Shown here in pieces: positions 36,203-43,321 of a DNA stretch of 64,000 nt. Source of the DNA: Acinetobacter haemolyticus CIP 64.3 = MTCC 9819. GTDB lineage: Bacteria > Pseudomonadota > Gammaproteobacteria > Pseudomonadales > Moraxellaceae. The notes under the pieces were generated by a model. The model searched no databases, was not told the origin of the DNA, and saw only the letters and a program-made list of their open reading frames with translations. Each line of letters begins with the position of its first letter. The stretch's first letter is position 1. Both the position numbers and the translations under genes were made by a program. The stretch is taken from positions 431,522 to 495,521 of the forward strand of contig NZ_KB849799.1 of NCBI RefSeq assembly GCF_000369065.1, in the 5' to 3' direction.

Positions 36203-37063
36203 ATGCCAAAAATATTTGAAAACTTTGACAACCCAAGGCAGAAAGCTATAGACGGTATGAAAAATAGCATTTCTACAGAAGCTTGGAACAAGAATTTGAA
36301 CTTTCTGAACAGTTTAAGAGCGGAGATTTCAAAGCATCCTGTTTCAAAACATCCCGCCATCCAACTTCTGAATGATGGTTTAATCGATAAAGAAACCTTA
36401 AAACACATCCACTTAGAATATCGACATGCAATCGTGCAAGTTTTTACTGATGCGCTACTGATGGCTCAATTCCAGACAAAGCAATTAGAGCCGAGACTCC
36501 TGTCAGGTTCTAAAATGTATCCTCGCTTTTTATTAAATCTTAATATTCTGGATGAGTTCGGTTTTCGTCCTGCATTAGACAACAATCAGTATTATTCTGG
36601 TAATCCAGAATACGCACACTATCCTTTGTTTGAAGATGTACTTGATGATTTTGAGTTAACACAAACAGAGCGTAATAACTATCAACCGTCTATTATTGCG
36701 CAGAAAGTTCGCTCATTTTTAGAAAATACCTTTGATCATTATCAAGCTGTAACTGCTTTACTTGCGGTCGCTGAAGAAGAAGTAATTCTATTTAGCCCTG
36801 CATTACGTCAAGCAACCAAAGCGGTTGGTTTCAATGTAGATAGTGGTTATTACTATGTCCATGGCGTCTCACATGATGCATCCGCCGAAGCTGCAGATGA
36901 TGACCACGAAGATGATCTATGGTTTGTCTTGGCTCAGGCTTGCGTCGAATCAGATTATGATTTAATCCGTGATCTTTGCTTAGAATATTGTGACCTTTGG
37001 CAAATGTTTTGGGATGAACAAATCTCTAGTTACCAGTACGAAGCATATCGAAAACTTGCTTAA
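36203..37063 (+). CDS. Heme-oxygenase-like, probably diiron, redox protein
   Basis: All-helical protein of 286 aa that I read as a member of the heme-oxygenase-like/iron-containing redox enzyme families (relatives include TenA-like proteins and diiron oxidases such as UndA or SznF). Candidate metal ligands in helical settings are E72 and H75 (HLEYRHAIV), E118 and H139, E191-E193 (AVAEEEVILF), H224, and D232-D234/H235 (ADDDHEDDLW). No signal peptide. The substrate is not deducible. It is divergent from a TetR regulator, which suggests inducible expression. Termination is by a hairpin at 37072-37110. Confidence 0.6.
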   Translation: MPKIFENFDNPRQKAIDGMKNSISTEAWNKNLNFLNSLRAEISKHPVSKHPAIQLLNDGLIDKETLKHIHLEYRHAIVQVFTDALLMAQFQTKQLEPRLLSGSKMYPRFLLNLNILDEFGFRPALDNNQYYSGNPEYAHYPLFEDVLDDFELTQTERNNYQPSIIAQKVRSFLENTFDHYQAVTALLAVAEEEVILFSPALRQATKAVGFNVDSGYYYVHGVSHDASAEAADDDHEDDLWFVLAQACVESDYDLIRDLCLEYCDLWQMFWDEQISSYQYEAYRKLA

Positions 37064-37071
37064 TGCGGATA

Positions 37072-37110
37072 AAAGGTCATTTCTACATGTTTAATGTGAA
37101 TATGACCTTT
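37072..37110 (+). terminator. Hairpin between convergent genes
   Basis: AAAGGTCAT pairs with ATGACCTTT over a 21-base loop. It is a weak rho-independent candidate on either strand. Confidence 0.4.
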
Positions 37111-37125
37111 AAACCCTATGTTAAC

Positions 37126-38004
37126 TTAGAAAACCAATGATCGATGTGCAGCAACACCAGCCATCGTCCCATCGCCTACAGCCAATGAAACTGATCCACC
37201 TAATCGAGCTACATCTCCACACGCAAAAACACCAGATATTGATGTTTCTTTTAAGGCATTGGTTTTAATCATTTGCCCCATTGGGTTGTGCTCCAACTCA
37301 CATGCGAGCTTATGTATCCAATCTTGATAAATTACACATTTGGTTGTGACAAATATCCCTTCAAAAGTAATATGATTTTGATCAGACAGCACAACTGTGC
37401 TGTGTTCAATAATTTCTGCAATAGGCCTTTTTTCAATCACGACATTTCTTTCAATCAACTGTGCTTCTACTTCAGCGGCTAAAGGCTGGCCATTCAAAAA
37501 GTAGGTCACGCTCCCCCATTCGGGTAATAACATTGCCATATGGGCTGAATGCTCAGAACTTGCAATTAACCCAATTTTTCCTTGATTTAACTCAAAACCA
37601 TGGCAGTAAGGGCAATGAAAAATACTTTTTCCCCAACGTTCTTTAAGCCCCTTGATCTCAGGCAGTTGGTCTTGTACACCAGTTGCAATGATGATTCTTT
37701 TCGCACTTACCGCCTGTATACCATCAATACAAATATGAAAAAGATCATCTTTTTTTTCTAACCGCTTTACCTGCCCATCAATCCAGTCCACTGTTGGGTA
37801 TTGAAGTAATTGCTGCTTGGCGATCTGTGCGATTTCGCTCGCAAGCGCACCATCTTGTGTTAGAAAACCATGTGAGTGATCTGCAAAGCGATTTCTACGT
37901 TGCCCTGCATCTATTATTACAACTTTTCTTCTTGCACGACCCAGTGGCAAGCCTGCTGCCAGACCGGCATAACTACCACCAATGATTACCACATCATAAT
38001 TCAT
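37126..38004 (-). CDS. Thioredoxin-reductase-like FAD/NAD(P) oxidoreductase
   Basis: Flavoprotein of 292 aa with FAD motif VVIIGGSYAGLAAG at the N-terminus, IIIATGVQDQ, the redox dithiol block HCPYCHGFE (CxxC at about residues 132-135), an NAD(P) segment, and the C-terminal ACGDVARLGGSV motif. The CPYC spacing agrees with low-molecular-weight thioredoxin-reductase-like proteins, but the physiological electron acceptor is unknown and need not be thioredoxin. ATG at 38004 is preferred over GTG at 38010. It is divergent from an Rrf2 regulator with two 17-bp inverted repeats in between. Confidence 0.82.
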   Translation of the reverse strand: MNYDVVIIGGSYAGLAAGLPLGRARRKVVIIDAGQRRNRFADHSHGFLTQDGALASEIAQIAKQQLLQYPTVDWIDGQVKRLEKKDDLFHICIDGIQAVSAKRIIIATGVQDQLPEIKGLKERWGKSIFHCPYCHGFELNQGKIGLIASSEHSAHMAMLLPEWGSVTYFLNGQPLAAEVEAQLIERNVVIEKRPIAEIIEHSTVVLSDQNHITFEGIFVTTKCVIYQDWIHKLACELEHNPMGQMIKTNALKETSISGVFACGDVARLGGSVSLAVGDGTMAGVAAHRSLVF

Positions 38005-38020
38005 TTTCACACACCAATAA

Positions 38021-38037
38021 GTAACTTTTAAAGTTAC
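38021..38037. promoter_or_regulatory. 17-bp inverted repeat, candidate Rrf2 operator 1
   Basis: GTAACTTTTAAAGTTAC: perfect 8-bp arms around one base, 17 bases upstream of the flavoprotein start. A second copy lies 40 bp to the right. Confidence 0.6.
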
Positions 38038-38060
38038 ACTAGTACTTTTTATTTATATTT

Positions 38061-38077
38061 GCAACTTTTGATGTTAC
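38061..38077. promoter_or_regulatory. 17-bp inverted repeat, candidate Rrf2 operator 2
   Basis: GCAACTTTTGATGTTAC: same length and outer bases as operator 1 with imperfect arms, about 34 bases upstream of the Rrf2 gene start. Centre-to-centre distance from operator 1 is 40 bp. Confidence 0.5.
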
Positions 38078-38110
38078 ATTAATATCCAACCTTAAATCAC
38101 CCTACATGCT

Positions 38111-38557
38111 ATGCGTACCGACAGCAAACTTTCTCGAATGCTCCATGTGCTACTCCATATGGCACGTCAAAACAAGATTTTCACTTCAGAAGAAATTGCA
38201 CATATGCTTTCAACCAATGCTGTAGTCGTCAGACGTACAATGGCAGGATTAAAAAATGCAGGTTTTATACAATCGGTAAAGGGACCCAAAGGAGGTTGGC
38301 ATCTTATAGCTGACTTAGAAAAAACAACATTATTAGATATTTATAATGCAGTAGGCGAACCAACCATTTTCGCAATCGGTAATGAACGAGAAAATCCAGA
38401 ATGCGGTGTTGAACGTGTTGTAAATGCGGCCTTAGAAGATGCGATGCAACAAGCACAAGATATTCTTTTAGCAAAATTAAAAGCAACGACACTTGCTGAC
38501 CTTGCATACGCGTTTGATCAACTTTATCGAGCCAAAATGCATAATTATCAAGCATAA
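38111..38557 (+). CDS. Rrf2 family transcriptional regulator
   Basis: DNA-binding regulator of 148 aa: winged helix (MRTDSKLSRMLHVLLHMARQ, then SEEIAHMLSTNAVVVRRTMAGLKNAGFIQSVKGPKGGWHL), a linker and a helical dimer segment. Only one cysteine (ECGV) is seen, so the three-Cys cluster needed for a Fe-S ligand as in IscR or NsrR is missing; a YwnA-type or single-thiol sensor is more likely. Its position, divergent from a CxxC flavoprotein, and the two inverted repeats between them suggest redox-linked control of that gene. Confidence 0.85.
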   Translation: MRTDSKLSRMLHVLLHMARQNKIFTSEEIAHMLSTNAVVVRRTMAGLKNAGFIQSVKGPKGGWHLIADLEKTTLLDIYNAVGEPTIFAIGNERENPECGVERVVNAALEDAMQQAQDILLAKLKATTLADLAYAFDQLYRAKMHNYQA

Positions 38558-38681
38558 AATCTTAATGACAGCATAGACAAAGTAGATCAGGAAACCTGCT
38601 TGTTTTACCATCATGTAAATTATTGGAAAGTAGCTTCACAAATTACGATACAATTCAACTTTATTGCTTTTTCTTCTCAAT

Positions 38682-39137
38682 ATGTTTTCTCAGCTTGATG
38701 TTAATTTATTGGTACTCATCATCTTACTTGCTTGTGGCGTTTTTAGTCACAATACGGCGGTTACGATAGCTGCCGCTGTATTGATTGTGGTGAAACTCAC
38801 ACCTTTAGACCAATTTTTCCCTTATATCCAGCAACATGGCTTAAATATTGGAATTATTATTCTAACCATTGGTGTCCTCGCGCCGATTGCGAGTGGCAAG
38901 ATCAGTGGCGATAATATTTTAAAGTCTTTCATCAGTGTGAAGTCTTTAATCGCCATTGCCATAGGATTATTGGTTGCATGGCTGGGCGGTCGTGGAATGA
39001 AGCTCATGACCAGTCAACCCGATGTCATTGCAGGCCTATTGATTGGTACAGTTGCAGGGGTTGCATTACTCCGTGGTGTACCTGTAGGTCCTTTGATCGC
39101 AGCAGGTATCCTTTCACTTTTGATTGGGAAGTCTTGA
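38682..39137 (+). CDS. DUF441 family membrane protein (YeaL-like)
   Basis: Inner-membrane protein of 151 aa with four hydrophobic segments ([63 protein letters not shown]). The block [12 protein letters not shown] is typical of DUF441, whose function is unknown. The start is the ATG at 38682; the TTG at 38664 is in frame but unlikely. Convergent with metR, with an imperfect hairpin at 39180-39223 between them. Confidence 0.8.
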   Translation: MFSQLDVNLLVLIILLACGVFSHNTAVTIAAAVLIVVKLTPLDQFFPYIQQHGLNIGIIILTIGVLAPIASGKISGDNILKSFISVKSLIAIAIGLLVAWLGGRGMKLMTSQPDVIAGLLIGTVAGVALLRGVPVGPLIAAGILSLLIGKS

Positions 39138-39241
39138 CCAATAATTTAACAGTCAATAAATATACCGAGAAAAACAAAAAATCACCTAGAACCTAGAAAT
39201 GATCTAGAGTTTCTAAGTGATCTGCTTAGCACCACCATATA

Positions 39242-40162
39242 TTAGCGTTCGTAATATACTGTACGTTTTTTTGAAAATTTTTCTAATTGCTTTAAAAAGC
39301 CCTCAAAATAATTTTTCTCTTTTTCTTCAGTTCGATAGCCCGCATACAATGTACGTCTTAGACCCTGCGGTGCAACACAATCCAAGCGACGACTGACAAC
39401 CCAACCTTTTTGTTCATATTCATTCACGACCCAATCAGGCAAAGCCGCTACGCCCCGCCCACTAGCAACCAACTGAATAAGCATTTGGGTTAAATCTGTT
39501 GTCCGTATATGTTTAGGCTGGATATTCTCAGGAATAAACAAGTGCGCCATGATATCCAAACGATGTTTATCAACTGGATAAGTAATCAAGGTTTGCTCAG
39601 CTAAATCCTGCACTGTAACTTGTTCGGCTCGCACAAGTGGATGTGTATTGGATAACACTAAACGCGATTCATATTCAAAAATTGGGAAATATTCGATCCC
39701 TTTTAAAGCGATAGGATCAGCTGTAATCAATAAATCAAATTCAGCATTTTGCAACAATTCATGTGGATTGGATTCAAAACCTGCTGCAAAGTCCAAATCC
39801 ACATCTGGGTATTGGTGACGGTATTGATTCAATAACGGCATCAACCAGTCAAAACAGCTATGGCATTCGGAAGAAAAAATAATACGTCCTGTCTGCCCAT
39901 GCACAATCCGAGTAATATCCGTTTGGGCTATCTGTACTTGCGGCAAGATATCATCTGCAAGCTTGAGTAGGCGTTGTCCGACATTGGAAAAAGTCACGGG
40001 ACGACTGCGACGATTTACCACCTCTACCCCGTACCAATGATCCAATTCTTTAAGTTGATGAGAAATCGCGGATGGCGTTAAACATAAATCCGCTGCAGCA
40101 GCAACCAATGAACCATGCTCTCGTAAAGCAATCAATGTTTTTAAATGACGAAGCTCTAACAC
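39242..40162 (-). CDS. metR: LysR-type regulator MetR
   Basis: Homocysteine-responsive activator of methionine biosynthesis genes. It has 306 aa with a LysR helix-turn-helix (LKTLIALREHGSLVAAAADLCLTPSAISHQLKEL) and an effector domain with the MetR-specific SECHSCFDWLMP, FEYESRLVLSNTHPL and YPVDKHRLDIMAHLF blocks, which match my memory of Escherichia MetR closely. The start is taken as GTG at 40162 (fMet-Leu-Glu-Leu-Arg-His-Leu); upstream TTG codons are alternatives. No metE or metF is nearby, so it works on distant genes. Confidence 0.82.
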   Translation of the reverse strand: MLELRHLKTLIALREHGSLVAAAADLCLTPSAISHQLKELDHWYGVEVVNRRSRPVTFSNVGQRLLKLADDILPQVQIAQTDITRIVHGQTGRIIFSSECHSCFDWLMPLLNQYRHQYPDVDLDFAAGFESNPHELLQNAEFDLLITADPIALKGIEYFPIFEYESRLVLSNTHPLVRAEQVTVQDLAEQTLITYPVDKHRLDIMAHLFIPENIQPKHIRTTDLTQMLIQLVASGRGVAALPDWVVNEYEQKGWVVSRRLDCVAPQGLRRTLYAGYRTEEKEKNYFEGFLKQLEKFSKKRTVYYER

Positions 40163-40405
40163 GACCAAAACCAAAATTGAATTTAATTCATCTTAACATA
40201 AAATTAATTAGCTTACCTCAATATGACTTTACTTTATCATTCACATATTAAACAGCGCATACACGAGAAAATATTTTGAACTGTTTGCAATTTTTAAAGT
40301 TAAATTAATTTCATTTTATGCTGAAAAACTTTCACTAAATTCAGCGTTTTGTGTTACCTAAAACTTTTACAATAGTCGATAATTCACTTATTCCTTTTGT
40401 TGAAC

Positions 40406-41005
40406 ATGTCTCTTGAACGCCAAAAACTAACCTTACCTAAAGGTCATGATAAATTACTATTACATTCCTGCTGTGCGCCATGTTCAGGTGAAGTCATGGA
40501 AACCCTCATCGAATCTGGTATCGACTTTTCGATTTTTTTCTATAACCCAAACATCCATCCAGTCAAAGAATATTTGATTCGTAAAGAAGAAAACATTCGT
40601 TTTGCAGAAAAACATAATATTCCGTTTATCGACTGTGATTACGATACCGATAATTGGTTTGCTCGCGCGAAAGGCATGGAGAATGAACCTGAAAAAGGCA
40701 TTCGTTGCACGATGTGTTTTGACATGCGTTTTGAAAGAACCGCATTATATGCCCATGAACATGGCTTTAGCTTGATTAGCAGCTCATTGGGTATTTCTCG
40801 TTGGAAGAATATGCAGCAAATCAATGACTGTGGTCTCCGCGCCGCTGCACATTATCCTAATATCGAATACTGGGATTATAATTGGCGCAAGCATGGCGGT
40901 GCAGTACGTATGCTAGAAATCAGTAAAAGAGAAGAATTCTATCAACAAGAGTATTGTGGTTGTGTTTATTCGCTTTGTACACGACAAAAAAAGATAACTC
41001 ATTGA
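40406..41005 (+). CDS. queH: Epoxyqueuosine reductase QueH, 3' end replaced by IS sequence
   Basis: Reduces epoxyqueuosine to queuosine in tRNA modification, using a Fe-S cluster. The native 189 residues contain the [10 protein letters not shown] motif, FYNPNIHP, and the second cysteine block [13 protein letters not shown] and CGCVYSL. Translation then runs into an insertion sequence at base 40973 and ends at 41005, so the last 10 residues ([10 protein letters not shown]) come from the element's inverted repeat. The native 3' end lies at 42153-42254 and would give about 219 aa in all. All recognisable cysteine motifs precede the break, so a partly functional protein is possible. Confidence 0.9.
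   Translation: MSLERQKLTLPKGHDKLLLHSCCAPCSGEVMETLIESGIDFSIFFYNPNIHPVKEYLIRKEENIRFAEKHNIPFIDCDYDTDNWFARAKGMENEPEKGIRCTMCFDMRFERTALYAHEHGFSLISSSLGISRWKNMQQINDCGLRAAAHYPNIEYWDYNWRKHGGAVRMLEISKREEFYQQEYCGCVYSLCTRQKKITH
40964..40972. repeat. Target-site duplication, left copy
   Basis: GTTTATTCG in the queH reading frame, repeated at 42153-42161 on the other side of the element. Nine bases is the size expected for the IS4-family ISAba1 group. Confidence 0.95.
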
Positions 41006-41040
41006 AATAATGGCATAATACTTGTTTTCTGACGACGAAT

Positions 41041-41601
41041 ATGATGACACATTTCAATGAGTTACATCTCATCTTAAACAAATATCTAAAGTGGAACAAG
41101 TCACATGCAAAATGTTTTACACTGATTATGCTTGCATTAATTGTAAAACAGACATGTAATCTTTCTTCTGCATCTAAAGCCTTACCCATCAAGTGCTTAC
41201 CACAATCATTTTATCGACGTATACAACGCTTCTTTGCAGATCAGTATTTCGATTATCGTCAAATTTCTCAGTTAATTTTCAATATATTTTCATTCGATAA
41301 AGTCCAATTAACTTTGGATAGAACTAATTGGAAATGGGGAAAACGAGATATTAATATCTTGATGTTAGCCATCGTCTATCGTGGAATAGCGATACCTATT
41401 GTTTGGACATTGCTCAATAAACGTGGAAATTCAGATACAAAAGAGCGTATTGCTTTGATTCAACGCTTTATCTCCATTTTTGGTAAAGATCGTATTGTGA
41501 ATGTGTTTGCAGACAGAGAATTTATCGGTGAGAAATGGTTTACATGGTTAATTGAAAATGACATTAACTTCTGTATACGTGTTAAAAAAACTTTATTGTG
41601 A
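41041..41601 (+). CDS. IS4-family transposase, N-terminal frame
   Basis: First frame of the element's transposase, 186 aa. It contains the first two acidic residues of the DDE site: Asp in TLDRTNWKWG and Asp in VNVFADREFIG. It stops at 41599-41601 just after a run of seven A (41584-41590). The next frame overlaps by 4 bases and lies in the -1 frame, so a full transposase of about 360 aa could come from ribosomal slippage on the A run, as proposed for two-frame members of this family. Confidence 0.88.
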   Translation: MMTHFNELHLILNKYLKWNKSHAKCFTLIMLALIVKQTCNLSSASKALPIKCLPQSFYRRIQRFFADQYFDYRQISQLIFNIFSFDKVQLTLDRTNWKWGKRDINILMLAIVYRGIAIPIVWTLLNKRGNSDTKERIALIQRFISIFGKDRIVNVFADREFIGEKWFTWLIENDINFCIRVKKTLL

Positions 41602-42134
41602 CCAATCACTTAGCCAAGAATCATAAAATTAGTGATTTATTTCGTCATCTTCAAGTTGGTCAAACTGAATGTCGTAAACGACGTATTTGGGTTGGTCGAG
41701 TGAAACTGTATATTAGTGCGCTACGATTAGAAGATGGAGAGCTTTTACTTGTTGTTTCTCCTATGTTTAATGCTTCTGCTATTCGTGATTATGCATTACG
41801 CTGGGAAATCGAAACGTTATTTAGTTGTCTCAAAGGACGTGGATTCAATCTTGAAAATACTCGTTTAACAGACCCTAGACGAGTCAAGAAATTGATAGCA
41901 GTGCTAGCTATCGGTTTCTGTTGGTGCTATTTAACAGGTGAATGGCAACATGATCGGAAAAAAGCGATAAAAATAAAGAAGCATGGACGACTTTCAGTAA
42001 GTTTATTTCGCTACGGTTTGGACTATGTTCAAATGGCTATTCTACGTTTGATTGGTTTTGGAAAAAAAGAAGAATTTAAGAAAGTGCTAGCAATTTTAAG
42101 AAAGAAAAAGCCTGATAGGACAAGGATCCTATGA
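41598..42134 (+). CDS. IS4-family transposase, C-terminal frame
   Basis: Second frame of the transposase, 178 aa from a GTG codon, likely made mainly by -1 frameshift. It has the IS4 signature Y-2-R-3-E-6-K exactly (YALRWEIETLFSCLK), giving the third catalytic residue Glu, and a C-terminal helical segment ending with KKKPDRTRIL. It stops 18 bases before the right end of the element. Confidence 0.88.
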   Translation: MTNHLAKNHKISDLFRHLQVGQTECRKRRIWVGRVKLYISALRLEDGELLLVVSPMFNASAIRDYALRWEIETLFSCLKGRGFNLENTRLTDPRRVKKLIAVLAIGFCWCYLTGEWQHDRKKAIKIKKHGRLSVSLFRYGLDYVQMAILRLIGFGKKEEFKKVLAILRKKKPDRTRIL

Positions 42135-42152
42135 AATTTGTCGTGTACAGAG

Positions 42153-42254
42153 GTTTATTCGTTAAGAGACACCAATCGCTGGCGTATGAGTAATGGACGT
42201 GATCGCATTAAATTGGGTGTAAAATTTTACAGCAATGCGATGGATGATGAATAA
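42153..42254 (+). pseudogene. queH: Detached 3' end of queH
   Basis: After the right duplication the queH frame resumes ([15 protein letters not shown] and 18 further residues) and ends in TAA at 42252-42254. Joining it to base 40963 restores an uninterrupted 219-aa protein. It has no start of its own. The hairpin at 42259-42291 (ATAAGCTGATC / GATCAGCTTAT) is the likely original terminator region. Confidence 0.9.
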
Positions 42255-42258
42255 AATG

Positions 42259-42291
42259 AATAAGCTGATCCATACATATAGATCAGCTTAT
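42259..42291. terminator. Hairpin after the queH remnant
   Basis: AATAAGCTGATC pairs with GATCAGCTTAT around a 10-base AT-rich loop, between queH remnant and the convergent DUF4198 gene. T tracts are weak. Confidence 0.5.
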
Positions 42292-42299
42292 GATCAGAG

Positions 42300-43091
42300 T
42301 TAATTTACAGATAAACTAATAATGCTATAAAACTGATTACTTGGTTTTTTCTTGCTATCAACCGACTCTGTAACTTCTACTAGATACTCACCTGCGCGTG
42401 GAAATGTTAAATCTACAGATCCATCAGTGCCTGCTTTTAGTGTTTGCGCTTGTTCATCCGTTGCACCCTTAGCACGGACTACAACTTCTGCATTGGCTAA
42501 AGGTTGATTTGCTTTCGCAACTTTTACTTTTGTAGGCTGATTAGCTTTTAGTTCATTCGGATGTGTTGAAAACTCAACTTGAATCGGCGCTGCGATTGGC
42601 TGTACAGGTGAAGCTTTTTCCTTCGTCACGTAGGTCAATAACGTCCATTCACGAGTGACTTCTACAGGATTAATTTTCTTAGTTTTAAGATCGGCAGGGA
42701 TCAGATAATCTCGTTCAGATTTTGCAGGCGCTTTATCCGCTGCCATATCAAAGAACAATTTCCATTCTTTTTGATCTTGCACATATTTCAACGGATAGCT
42801 TGCTGTGGTTTGCACACGATAAGTACCCGCTTCAGGTAATTTCAAATCAAATACCGTAGCTGTTCCCAGTTTTGAGTCTGGCTCTACCGTGTTTTTAACT
42901 TGTTTTGGATCGGTGATTTCAAACTTCGGACTTTTTAATGCATATTCACTATGCAAAGCTTCTTCAGCATAACCAGCCAAAATTGCAACCTGCGTGTTGG
43001 TGGTTTGATATGCTACTGGTGCAACATAAGGTTCGTGTGCTGTGCTGTAACCTGAGATCAGTGCCAATGATGCTATCAATAATTTATTCAC
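42300..43091 (-). CDS. DUF4198-family exported protein
   Basis: Exported protein of 263 aa with a signal peptide ending in STA (about residue 20), then HEPYVAPVAYQTTNTQVAILAGYAEEAL, where the early His fits the metal-associated N-terminal of DUF4198/NikM-like domains. The rest is beta-rich, including a C-terminal carboxypeptidase-regulatory-like fold (KAGTDGSVDLTFPRAGEYLVEVTE). Start chosen as GTG 43091 because the frame upstream to 43124 has no ribosome site and GGGA precedes this codon. Upstream, at 43179-43197, is a Fur-like site, so it may respond to iron. Confidence 0.75.
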   Translation of the reverse strand: MNKLLIASLALISGYSTAHEPYVAPVAYQTTNTQVAILAGYAEEALHSEYALKSPKFEITDPKQVKNTVEPDSKLGTATVFDLKLPEAGTYRVQTTASYPLKYVQDQKEWKLFFDMAADKAPAKSERDYLIPADLKTKKINPVEVTREWTLLTYVTKEKASPVQPIAAPIQVEFSTHPNELKANQPTKVKVAKANQPLANAEVVVRAKGATDEQAQTLKAGTDGSVDLTFPRAGEYLVEVTESVDSKKKPSNQFYSIISLSVN

Positions 43092-43178
43092 AATTGTTTC
43101 CCATCCTTTCCCCCACATACTCATTGATTAAGCGTAGTGGTTTAGCCAATTATTTTATGCATTGCATTATACATAAAT

Positions 43179-43197
43179 GAAAATAATTATCATAAAG
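43179..43197. promoter_or_regulatory. Weak Fur-box-like site between DUF4198 and MFS genes
   Basis: GAAAATAATTATCATAAAG matches the 19-bp Fur consensus at 13 positions. It lies 88 bases before the DUF4198 start and 125 before the MFS start, so could affect either. Confidence 0.45.
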
Positions 43198-43321
43198 ATT
43201 TAGTATTATCATGCTAATTTACGATTGCAAATTTAGGTGACATCTATAAAATTTGTGCTCTTTTTCACATTTCTGTGATCTGCCCGATATAATATCTTCG
43301 CTTAATTTGCTTCGAGACCCT

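Larger units (their letters stand above)
40973..42152 (+). mobile_element. ISAba1-like insertion sequence (IS4 family)
   Basis: Exactly 1180 bp between the two 9-bp duplications. Terminal inverted repeats are CTTTGTACACGACAAA at the left and CTCTGTACACGACAAA (minus strand) at the right, 16 bp with one mismatch. It carries two overlapping transposase frames that together hold a DDE catalytic triad. Length, repeat length and duplication match ISAba1, but known ISAba1 sequence differs at a few bases in two conserved stretches I remember, so this is a close relative. It seems intact, hence possibly recent. Confidence 0.93.

Noticed and set aside
42258..42300. Second mobile element end at the hairpin after queH
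   Set aside because: The repeat has no matching partner, no flanking duplication and lies in the expected 3' end of the intact queH locus.
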